Positions 6,791 to 12,315 of a stretch of DNA of 12,315 bases are shown here, one piece after another (positions within the stretch are counted from its first letter, which is position 1; each line of letters begins with the position of its first letter). The stretch is from assembly GCA_937894495.1 (NCBI GenBank), contig CALCRR010000433.1, positions 1 to 12,315 on the forward strand, read 5' to 3'. Made by a program: the position numbers and the translations under genes. Under the pieces are notes generated by a model that was given only the letters and a program-made list of their open reading frames with translations, was not told the origin of the DNA and ran no database searches. The stretch comes from an uncultured Ruminococcus sp. GTDB lineage: Bacteria; Bacillota; Clostridia; Oscillospirales; Ruminococcaceae.

Positions 6791-8395
6791 ATGGCTAATG
6801 AAAAAAATAAAAAAGTGAATAAGGTTAAAAAAGAGAAAAGGCAAGATGTGCCTAATCAGGGGCACAGGCACCTTTTCGGGTCCACTGAGAAGTCGGACTT
6901 TATACTTAATATGGACGGTGACGGTGCGCAGAAGATGTGCAGCCGATATGCCGTGCTGTCTATGATCATCATAACCATCATGGCGGTGCCTGCATATTTT
7001 ACCCAGCGTGTGGGCGAGTATATGGTGGGTGATACATATCACTATTTCGGCGAGAATTTTGTATTTTACTCGGCTGCGATGGTAATGCTGTCGGGCGGTG
7101 TGGGATATTTGGTGTTCAACATTGCAAGGCAGAAGGGGAATGTTGATATAAAGCACAACAGGCTGCTGATACTGCCTGTTGTGATAATACTGCTGGCGCT
7201 GGTATCATGCTTTTGCGCTGAGAGCATACATGACGCGGTGCTGGGCTACATAGGCAGGCATGACGGGCTGCTGACGCTGTTTGGCTGCTTCGGGCTGTTT
7301 GCGGTGGCAGCTGCCATATCTGACGAGAAAAGAAAGGCTGCGGTGGCTGATTTTATCGTGGGGCTGGGAGCTTTTCACTCGCTGGTGGGCATATTGCAGG
7401 CTGCACCTGCCACATCGGATTTTATGCACAACTATTTTGAATATCTTTACATAAGACCGGGCACAGCCAACACGGTGGGCTCGGGTGAGCTGTTTTTAGA
7501 GCAGGACGGTCCTATAATGCAGGGCATTTACGAGCACGGCAGGGCTGCCAGCGGCTTTCTCACCTCGCCCCATGCGCTGGCAGCGCTGATATCGGTGGCG
7601 TTTGCGGTGGCGCTGGCAGGTGCGGCCTTCGGCGGCTCGAGAAAAAGAAAGAGCCTTTACTCGGGGGCTGCGGTGCTTATGGCTGCGGCAGGCTGCCTTA
7701 CAAGGGTGATATCGGCACAGATAGCGCTGGGGGTATCATCGGGTATCATACTGGTGCTGGCGCTTATAAAGGCGTTTAAAAAAGAAAATGGCAGCAAGGC
7801 AGCCCTTGTGGGACTTGTGCCCATAGTGTTCTCGGGCATAGTTGTGGGCATAATGCTGGGCACAGGCACGGCTGAGAGCAAGGACGAGGCGGTGATTTTC
7901 ACCGACAGCTTCATCGTCAGGTCTATAGGCAGGAACCAGAGGTATGAGTATGAAGCAGGACAGGAGGACTACGGCAGCGACGAAAGGAGCATTTACGCTT
8001 ACCTTGAAGCTGACGGCGAGTATGTTATATCTCAGAAGCCGCTGCTGGGTACGGGACCTGATAATTTCAGCTATCACCTGAGCGAATACAGCCTGACGCT
8101 GGACAGAGTTTATAACGAGTATCTGGACATTGCGGCACAGAGAGGTGTGCCGGGGCTGGTGCTGCACCTTATGTTTGTGCTGATATGCCTTATCAAAGCG
8201 ATAAAGGCAGCGGTGAGATACATAAAGGGCGAGGGCGACTGGCTGGCTGCTGCAAGCCTGGGAGCTATGTGCGCTTATCTGGCGCAGGCATGGTTCAACA
8301 CCACCTGGGCGTTCTCGACCTATTATTTCTACATTGCGGCAGGTCTTGCCTGGGGCTTTGAGATAATGGGCAGGAAAAAAGCTGAGAAAAGGTGA
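6791..8395 (+). CDS. O-antigen ligase / Wzy-like polytopic membrane protein
   Basis: The 534-residue product has a lysine-rich cytoplasmic N-terminus (1-50) and about ten hydrophobic segments (for example near 53-70, 90-110, 123-143, 158-176, 185-203, 260-280, 290-325, 337-357, 453-473 and 485-525). A large polar loop spans about 358-445. That loop contains GTGPDNFSYH (about 420-429) and ends with YNEYLDIAAQRGVPGL (441-456), the pattern of the Wzy_C/O-antigen ligase family, and GRHDGLLTLFG (155-165) also fits. Family members join or polymerise surface polysaccharides using lipid-linked donors; the substrate cannot be told from sequence. The upstream GAGGGTGG at 6774-6781 is a reasonable ribosome-binding site. 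No polysaccharide genes are nearby and no clear promoter lies between the palindrome and the start. Confidence 0.85.
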   Translation: MANEKNKKVNKVKKEKRQDVPNQGHRHLFGSTEKSDFILNMDGDGAQKMCSRYAVLSMIIITIMAVPAYFTQRVGEYMVGDTYHYFGENFVFYSAAMVMLSGGVGYLVFNIARQKGNVDIKHNRLLILPVVIILLALVSCFCAESIHDAVLGYIGRHDGLLTLFGCFGLFAVAAAISDEKRKAAVADFIVGLGAFHSLVGILQAAPATSDFMHNYFEYLYIRPGTANTVGSGELFLEQDGPIMQGIYEHGRAASGFLTSPHALAALISVAFAVALAGAAFGGSRKRKSLYSGAAVLMAAAGCLTRVISAQIALGVSSGIILVLALIKAFKKENGSKAALVGLVPIVFSGIVVGIMLGTGTAESKDEAVIFTDSFIVRSIGRNQRYEYEAGQEDYGSDERSIYAYLEADGEYVISQKPLLGTGPDNFSYHLSEYSLTLDRVYNEYLDIAAQRGVPGLVLHLMFVLICLIKAIKAAVRYIKGEGDWLAAASLGAMCAYLAQAWFNTTWAFSTYYFYIAAGLAWGFEIMGRKKAEKR

Positions 8396-8401
8396 CGCGG
8401 C

Positions 8402-8719
8402 ATGGGGTTATTCGGTAAAAAGAAAGATAGGGGGACTCCCCTTAAAGAGATAATGAATTTTCACGGCAAGCGCCTGAGCTATGTGGTGGAGCGCTTCGGC
8501 GGCGATGAAGAGGTCATCGGCAAAACAGGGGGGATATCGGTAGACCCCGACAACGGCAAGCTGACCATTGTGTGCAACGGCAAGCCGATAGTCGATCTCT
8601 CGCTGGAGGGGCTGATATGCGCCGAGCTTATGAGCCACAACGGCACCGACATCAAGGGCACTGATATCACCACAGGCAAGCAGCGGCATATCGTGGCGCA
8701 TTATTCGTCGCTGAAATGA
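8402..8719 (+). CDS. Small conserved-looking hypothetical protein coupled to the ligase-like gene
   Basis: The 105-residue product starts 6 bases after the stop codon of the ligase-like gene, and the ribosome-binding sequence AAAAGGTGA overlaps that stop, so translation is probably coupled. It begins with MGLFGKKKDRG, a basic patch. The rest looks like a small soluble alpha/beta protein, with GKLTIVCNGKPIVDL at about 57-71. There is no signal peptide or membrane helix. I do not recognise a family. The tight spacing suggests it works with, or is simply coexpressed with, the ligase-like protein. Confidence 0.8.
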   Translation: MGLFGKKKDRGTPLKEIMNFHGKRLSYVVERFGGDEEVIGKTGGISVDPDNGKLTIVCNGKPIVDLSLEGLICAELMSHNGTDIKGTDITTGKQRHIVAHYSSLK

Positions 8720-8747
8720 GTTTTATCTGATAAAATATGAGCTATAT

Positions 8748-8898
8748 CTCCCGAGGGCAGCACACGCAAATCAATTTTTGAATGAGCAGGCTGTCAAAAC
8801 AGGCAAGTTTGCAGAAATTTTATGTATAAAGTGTATAGGCAAAAAATAAGCTATGTTTTATCAAAATTGATTTTCCCGGGGGCAGCAGCCTTCGGGAG
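8748..8898. repeat. Nested inverted-repeat region after the ligase operon
   Basis: CTCCCGA (8748-8754) pairs with TCGGGAG (8892-8898), and inside it AAATCAATTTT (8768-8778) pairs with AAAATTGATTT (8863-8873). There is also a direct repeat: CCCGAGGGCAGCA (8750-8762) and CCCGGGGGCAGCA (8875-8887), 12 of 13 identical. The region holds no gene. The outer pairing shares bases with the terminator at 8874-8904, so the two folds exclude each other. Confidence 0.6.
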
Positions 8899-8904
8899 CT
8901 TTTT
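8874..8904 (+). terminator. Rho-independent terminator downstream of the ligase/105-residue operon
   Basis: TCCCGGGGGC (8874-8883) pairs with GCCTTCGGGA (8888-8897) with two G-U pairs and an AGCA loop, followed by CTTTTT near 8899-8904. It lies about 155 bases after the stop codon, so the 3' untranslated region would be long. Confidence 0.75.
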
Positions 8905-8925
8905 GTGAAAAATTTGATATGCCTA

Positions 8926-8954
8926 TTGAAATTTATAAATAATTGTGGTATAAT
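8926..8954 (+). promoter_or_regulatory. Promoter of the toxin-antitoxin operon
   Basis: TTGAAA (8926-8931) and a perfect TATAAT (8949-8954) are 17 bases apart, with an extended -10 TG at 8946-8947. Transcription would start near 8961. Two copies of AGAATAAT (8961-8968 and 8983-8990), 22 bases apart, lie just downstream and could be an operator. Confidence 0.85.
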
Positions 8955-9008
8955 AAATACAGAATAATATAACTTTAGACCGAGAATAATTCAATGAGGT
9001 GAATATTT

Positions 9009-9278
9009 ATGATAATCAAATCATCAACTACCCTGAGAAATGACTACAATGCCATATCTAAGCTGGCTCATGAGAGGGAAGAGCCTATCTACATCACCAA
9101 AAACGGTGAGGGCGACCTTGTGGTGATGAGCATTGACGCCTTTGAAAGACGTGAGGAGCTCATTAAACTGAAAGCTGCCCTTGACAGAGCCGAGGAGAGC
9201 AGACTGAGGGGCGACCCGACCTATACGCTGGAGGAGTCCTTTGCAGAACTGGAAAGGATATTTGAAGAAGATGAATGA
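9009..9278 (+). CDS. Phd/YefM-family antitoxin
   Basis: The 89-residue product starts MIIKSSTTLRNDYNAISKLAHE and continues with EPIYITKNGEGDLVVMSIDAFERRE (about 25-49), the typical Phd/YefM N-terminal DNA-binding and dimer fold. The acidic C-terminal tail (about 52-89) would wrap around and neutralise the toxin. GAGGTG at 8996-9001 gives 7-base spacing to the ATG. Its stop overlaps the start of the toxin gene. Antitoxins of this family usually repress their own promoter together with the toxin; that is family knowledge, not shown here. Confidence 0.93.
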   Translation: MIIKSSTTLRNDYNAISKLAHEREEPIYITKNGEGDLVVMSIDAFERREELIKLKAALDRAEESRLRGDPTYTLEESFAELERIFEEDE

Positions 9279-9582
9279 ATTGAATTTAATTATACTTGAT
9301 ACAGCTCAGAGGGAGCTGGAGGAGTTTGCAAAGGTGCGTACAGAGCTGGTCGGCGGAAAGTCGGCAAGAAAGTTTATGAAGGATATCTATTCAAGGATAG
9401 AGCTTTTGAAAACCACCCCCCTTATGGGGACAGAGTGTGACGAGCCGCCCTTTGAGGGCAGTCATTTCAGAAAGCTGGTATGCAAAAATTATCTTTGCTT
9501 TTACAAGGTCATGGGTGACACGGTTTACATTTACCATGTTGCCGACGGACGCACAGATTACCCTGCGCTTTTCAGAAGATAA
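9271..9582 (+). CDS. RelE/ParE-superfamily toxin
   Basis: The 103-residue product is preferred with ATG at 9271, which overlaps the antitoxin stop by 8 bases; a TTG at 9241 would add ten residues but is unlikely given the coupling. Family features are an N-terminal strand and helix (LIILDTAQRELEEFAK), SRIELLKTTPLMG (about 41-53), and the C-terminal sheet FRKLVCKNYLCFYKV...VYIYHVADGRTDY (about 66-97), with Arg67, Tyr74 and Arg94 as candidate functional residues. Relatives either cleave mRNA on the ribosome (RelE) or poison gyrase (ParE); sequence alone does not decide which. It is transcribed with the Phd/YefM antitoxin. Confidence 0.92.
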   Translation: MNELNLIILDTAQRELEEFAKVRTELVGGKSARKFMKDIYSRIELLKTTPLMGTECDEPPFEGSHFRKLVCKNYLCFYKVMGDTVYIYHVADGRTDYPALFRR

Positions 9583-9586
9583 AAAC

Positions 9587-9625
9587 ACATCGGCGGTGTA
9601 CAGATATGCTGTACGCCGCCGATGT
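9587..9625. terminator. Strong hairpin between the convergent toxin and glnN genes
   Basis: A 17-bp stem with one G-U pair (9587-9603 with 9609-9625, loop ATATG) starts just after the toxin stop. On the plus strand no T run follows. On the minus strand it is followed by GTGTTTTT, so it can also act as a backup terminator for glnN. Confidence 0.7.
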
Positions 9626-9660
9626 TATCAGATGGGGTTTAGTGAAAGTCTTAAATTATC

Positions 9661-9701
9661 AAAAAAGTGTACCCGGGCATGGTGCTGCCTTGGGTACACT
9701 T
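9661..9701 (-). terminator. Rho-independent terminator of glnN
   Basis: Read on the minus strand, AAGTGTACCC (9692-9701) pairs with GGGTACACTT (9665-9674), with an inner GGCA/TGCC pairing (9686-9689 with 9676-9679). It runs into TTTTTT at 9661-9666. It lies 21 bases after the glnN stop codon. Confidence 0.9.
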
Positions 9702-9722
9702 CATTGTGCATTGGTGTTTTAT

Positions 9723-11801
9723 TTACTTTACATAGAACAGCAGTGCGCCGTATGTGGGGTATGGCCAGTATTTTTCTCCTACCAGCGTCTCTATCTCGTC
9801 AGCGGCTGCCCTGAGCTCGCCCATTGCTACGAATACGGTGTCGTGGTAGTAGTTTGCCAGCTCCTCAACGTCCTCGATCTCTCTTGCCTTTACCTCGGCG
9901 TCCTCAAGAGCTGAGAGCTTCAGGTAGGTCTGTGACGCCAGAGATGAAAGTCTCTGCACCAGGTCCTCTTCAAAGCTGGTCTCGGCGCCGCAGTCTTTTG
10001 CAAGCTTGGCGGTCTTTGCCAGCTCCTTGATATATGAAGCCACGGCAGGGAGGATATCCTTCTTTGCCATATCTATCATTGTAAGAGCCTCGATGTTGAG
10101 GGTCTTGCAGTATTCGTCAAGGAGTATCTCAACTCTCGACCTGAGCTCGGTCTCGGTGTATACGCCGTACTTTGAGAACAGCTCAACATTCTTGGGAGCG
10201 AGGTATGTGGGGATAGCCTGAGGTGTGGATTTAAGATTGAGAAGTCCTCTCTTCTCAGCCTCGGCAGGCCAGTCGGCAGAATAGCCGTTGCCGTTGAAGA
10301 TGATACTCTGATTTTCCTTGATGGTGTTCTTGATAAGGTCGTCAAGAGCGTCCTGGAAGTTGTCAGCGTTTTCAAGCACGTCTGCGAAATCGTCAAGAAT
10401 TTTTGCGACGATAGTGTTGAGCACTGTCATAGGACCTGCGCAGGAAAGTCTCGAGCCGGGCATTCTGAACTCAAACTTGTTGCCTGTGAAAGCGAAAGGT
10501 GAGGTCCTGTTTCTGTCGGTGGTATCCTTGGGGAAGTGGGGGAGAACGTCAACGCCGATCTCCATCTCAACGTGCTCGCCCTCATACTTATAGCCGTTCA
10601 CGATAGAGTCCAGCACAGCTGTCAGCTCATCGCCCAGGAAGATGGAGATGATAGCAGGGGGTGCTTCGTTAGCGCCCAGTCTGTGGTCGTTGCCTGCGGT
10701 GGCTACCGAGGCTCTCAGAACGTCCTGATAATCATTAACTCCCTTGATAACGGCGGTCAGGAACAGCAGAAACTGTGCGTTCTCGGCAGGTGTTTTGCCG
10801 GGCTCCAGCAGGTTTACGCCTGTGTTTGTTGAGATAGACCAGTTATTGTGCTTGCCCGAGCCGTTTATGCCTGCGAAGGGCTTCTCGTGCAGCAGGCATT
10901 TAAAGCCGTGCTTTCTGGCAGTTCTCTTCATTATCTCCATAGTCAGCTGGTTATGGTCGGTGGCGATATTTGTGGTGCCGTAGATAGGCGCCAGCTCATG
11001 CTGAGCGGGGGCTACCTCGTTATGCTTGGTCTTGGCGTAGATGCCCAGTCTCCACAGCTGCTCGTCCAGATCCTTCATATAAGCGGCAACTCTGGTCTTG
11101 ATAGTGCCGAAGTAGTGGTCCTCCAGCTCCTGTCCCTTTGGTGCAGGTGCGCCGAAGAGCGTTCTGCCTGCGAAGATAAGGTCCTTTCTGTGGGAATACA
11201 TCTCTCTGTCCACCAGAAAATACTCCTGCTCGGGACCCACATTAGCGGTAACTCTGGTAGCGTCAGAGCCGAAGAGCTTGAGAACTCTCAGAGCGCTCTT
11301 ATTGACAGCCTCCATTGATCTCAGCAGAGGGGTCTTTTTATCCAGCGCCTCGCCGTTGTATGAGCAGAAGGCTGTGGGTATGCACAGGGTCTTTTCCTTG
11401 ATAAATGCATAGGATGTAGGATCCCATGCGGTGTAGCCCCTTGCTTCAAAGGTAGCTCTCAGTCCGCCCGAGGGGAACGAGGAAGCGTCAGGCTCACCCT
11501 TTATAAGCTCCTTACCCGAGAACTCCATAATAACATGACCGTCATCGGTGGGCGAGATAAAGCTGTCCAGCTTTTCAGCTGTAAGACCTGTCATAGGCTG
11601 GAACCAGTGGGTGTAGTGTGTGCAGCCCTTTTCAACAGCCCAGTCCTTCATGGCGTTGGCAACGATATTTGCTACCTCAGCGCTGAGGGGATCGCCGTTG
11701 TCGATGGTTTTCTTCAAAGCCTTATAGGTGGTCTTGGGAAGTCTTTCCTTCATGGTCGCTTCATTGAAAACGTCAGAACCGAAGATCTCAGGTACGTTCA
11801 T
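9723..11801 (-). CDS. glnN: Glutamine synthetase type III
   Basis: The product makes glutamine from glutamate, ammonia and ATP and is a main route of ammonia assimilation in gut anaerobes. Its 692 residues fit the GSIII class, much longer than GSI. Catalytic-core motifs are NVGPEQEYFL (187-196, metal ligands Glu191 and Glu193), NEVAPAQHELAPI (261-273), AGINGSGKHNNWS (310-322), NDHRLGANEAPPAI (371-384) and FEFRMPGS (443-450). The N-terminal FPSGGLRATFEARGYTAWDP (109-128) and the long C-terminal helical region are typical of GSIII. AGGAGG at 11809-11814 has 7-base spacing to the ATG. It has its own promoter and terminator and appears monocistronic. Regulation by nitrogen is expected for the family; no binding site is recognised. 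Confidence 0.97.
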   Translation of the reverse strand: MNVPEIFGSDVFNEATMKERLPKTTYKALKKTIDNGDPLSAEVANIVANAMKDWAVEKGCTHYTHWFQPMTGLTAEKLDSFISPTDDGHVIMEFSGKELIKGEPDASSFPSGGLRATFEARGYTAWDPTSYAFIKEKTLCIPTAFCSYNGEALDKKTPLLRSMEAVNKSALRVLKLFGSDATRVTANVGPEQEYFLVDREMYSHRKDLIFAGRTLFGAPAPKGQELEDHYFGTIKTRVAAYMKDLDEQLWRLGIYAKTKHNEVAPAQHELAPIYGTTNIATDHNQLTMEIMKRTARKHGFKCLLHEKPFAGINGSGKHNNWSISTNTGVNLLEPGKTPAENAQFLLFLTAVIKGVNDYQDVLRASVATAGNDHRLGANEAPPAIISIFLGDELTAVLDSIVNGYKYEGEHVEMEIGVDVLPHFPKDTTDRNRTSPFAFTGNKFEFRMPGSRLSCAGPMTVLNTIVAKILDDFADVLENADNFQDALDDLIKNTIKENQSIIFNGNGYSADWPAEAEKRGLLNLKSTPQAIPTYLAPKNVELFSKYGVYTETELRSRVEILLDEYCKTLNIEALTMIDMAKKDILPAVASYIKELAKTAKLAKDCGAETSFEEDLVQRLSSLASQTYLKLSALEDAEVKAREIEDVEELANYYHDTVFVAMGELRAAADEIETLVGEKYWPYPTYGALLFYVK

Positions 11802-11825
11802 AAATATTCCTCCTAAATAAAATAA

Positions 11826-11857
11826 CGCTGCGGACCCCGAATGTCTGGTCCACAGCG
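11826..11857 (-). promoter_or_regulatory. Leader hairpin upstream of glnN
   Basis: In the roughly 70-base glnN leader, CGCTGTGGACC pairs with GGTCCGCAGCG (11 bp; the single non-Watson-Crick position is a U-G pair in the minus-strand RNA). It is followed by TTATTTTATTT and then the ribosome-binding site. It could be an attenuator-like terminator or an mRNA-stabilising 5' hairpin. Confidence 0.55.
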
Positions 11858-11878
11858 CCTTTGCTGTTTACAGTTATG

Positions 11879-11907
11879 AGTATACACCATTGTTTATTTT
11901 TTGTCAA
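11879..11907 (-). promoter_or_regulatory. Promoter of glnN
   Basis: On the minus strand TTGACA (11902-11907) and TATACT (11879-11884) are 17 bases apart. Transcription would start near 11872, about 70 bases before the ATG. Confidence 0.9.
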
Positions 11908-11976
11908 GCACTTTTTTGATTTTCGGATAAAAACACAAAAGAAACTTCACGGTGTTTGTTTTCTTAGTGCATTTCT

Positions 11977-12066
11977 GCTAGTGGCTTTTAGAGGTAAGCT
12001 GCTAGCCGCTAGTGGTCAGAGTGCTAGGGGCTTTTAGAGGTAGGATGTAAGAAGTAAGAGGTAAGA
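11977..12066 (+). repeat. CTAG-containing direct repeat and purine-rich tract
   Basis: GCTAGTGGCTTTTAGAGGTA (11977-11996) recurs at 12023-12042 with one difference, 46 bases apart. Between them lies another GCTAGTGG-like copy (12008-12015). The second copy runs into GATGTAAGAAGTAAGAGGTAAG, matching the family copy at 4652-4684. Confidence 0.75.
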
Positions 12067-12247
12067 AAACGGTTTACAAAATTTTGCGGTAAAACTCACA
12101 AACACAAAGGTCTGAAAAAATCTCCACACAGTTATAGTGGGGCGAAATGAAATTTAATCAAAATTACCTACAGCGCACAAAGTCAACATTTTTCAAGGTT
12201 CGCGCAGCGTATCGAAGTGAGAGCCGCCACAAAAGCACCCCCAGCCA
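12067..12247. other. Gene-free intergenic DNA
   Basis: No open reading frame with a convincing start and ribosome-binding site, no tRNA-like fold and no promoter-terminator pair is visible here. Together with the flanking repeats it makes a gene-free stretch from the glnN promoter to the window end. Confidence 0.5.
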
Positions 12248-12280
12248 CTAGAGGCAAGAGGTCAGAGGCAAGAGGCAAGA
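12248..12280 (+). repeat. AGAGGCAAG short-repeat tract
   Basis: The tract is CTAGAGGCAAGAGGTCAGAG followed by GCAAGAGGCAAGA, with repeats of AGAGGCAAG or AGAGGTCAG at a period of about 7. It has the same unit as the reverse complement of 1-45 and the copy at 4652-4684. Confidence 0.7.
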
Positions 12281-12315
12281 AATTTTCTTACCCCACAAAG
12301 TCTGAAAAGAGGACT

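Noticed and set aside
8761..8770. CACACGCAAA resembling the start of a c-di-GMP-I riboswitch
   Set aside because: The second conserved GGACGCAAAG block and the tetraloop-receptor parts are absent, and no gene is placed for control.
9241..9270. TTG at 9241 as toxin start
   Set aside because: The ATG at 9271 gives a normal RelE/ParE length and the usual short overlap with the antitoxin stop.
9437..9914. Plus-strand reading frames overlapping the toxin end and the glnN 3' end
   Set aside because: They overlap the toxin gene in another frame or cross the two terminator hairpins into antisense of glnN.
11840..11872. Possible ANTAR-type tandem hairpins in the glnN leader
   Set aside because: Only one real hairpin is present and its loop lacks the A1/G4 hexaloop pattern.
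12248..12280. Possible CRISPR array in the AGAGGCAAG tract
   Set aside because: The units are only 7-14 bases long with no unique spacers and no cas genes nearby.

Overview
The window looks like chromosomal DNA of a low-to-moderate GC Firmicute of the Ruminococcus type (Oscillospiraceae). The evidence is indirect: strong AGGAGG ribosome-binding sites, TTGACA-17-TATAAT promoters, a T-box leader on a threonyl-tRNA synthetase locus, a membrane-anchored RNase Y, a type III glutamine synthetase, and intergenic regions full of short purine-rich and AT-rich repeats. The genus is inferred from general resemblance, not proved.

Layout from left to right. (1) 1-154: a pyrimidine-rich repeat tract, then a near-consensus promoter. 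(2) 155-1717 (+): a membrane protein with an N-terminal zinc ribbon, a Q/G-rich repeat linker, one transmembrane helix and a large C-terminal domain, ended by a clear terminator. (3) 1894-4249 (-): thrS and a 125-residue membrane protein of unknown function. Both lie downstream of one promoter and one T-box leader (4379-4680) whose specifier reads ACC (Thr). (4) 4777-6588 (+): promoter, structured 5' leader, RNase Y (rny) and its terminator. (5) 6607-6759: a 153-bp nearly complete palindrome, the most striking non-coding feature. (6) 6791-8719 (+): an O-antigen-ligase-like polytopic membrane protein and a tightly coupled 105-residue unknown protein, followed by a complex inverted-repeat region that ends in a terminator. 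(7) 8926-9582 (+): a Phd/YefM-RelE/ParE type toxin-antitoxin pair with its own promoter. (8) 9661-11907 (-): type III glutamine synthetase (glnN) with promoter, leader hairpin and terminator. (9) 11942-12315: gene-free DNA with CTAG-containing purine-rich repeats.

Most genes are ordinary housekeeping functions: tRNA charging, RNA turnover and nitrogen assimilation. The parts worth a second look are the unknown membrane gene inserted between the Thr T-box and thrS, the AT-rich inverted-repeat element between the T-box terminator and that gene, the 153-bp palindrome, the two alternative folds before the toxin-antitoxin locus, the structured rny leader, and a dispersed repeat family, one copy of which lies exactly at the T-box transcription start. 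I did not find a clear new multi-gene defence or biosynthetic system.
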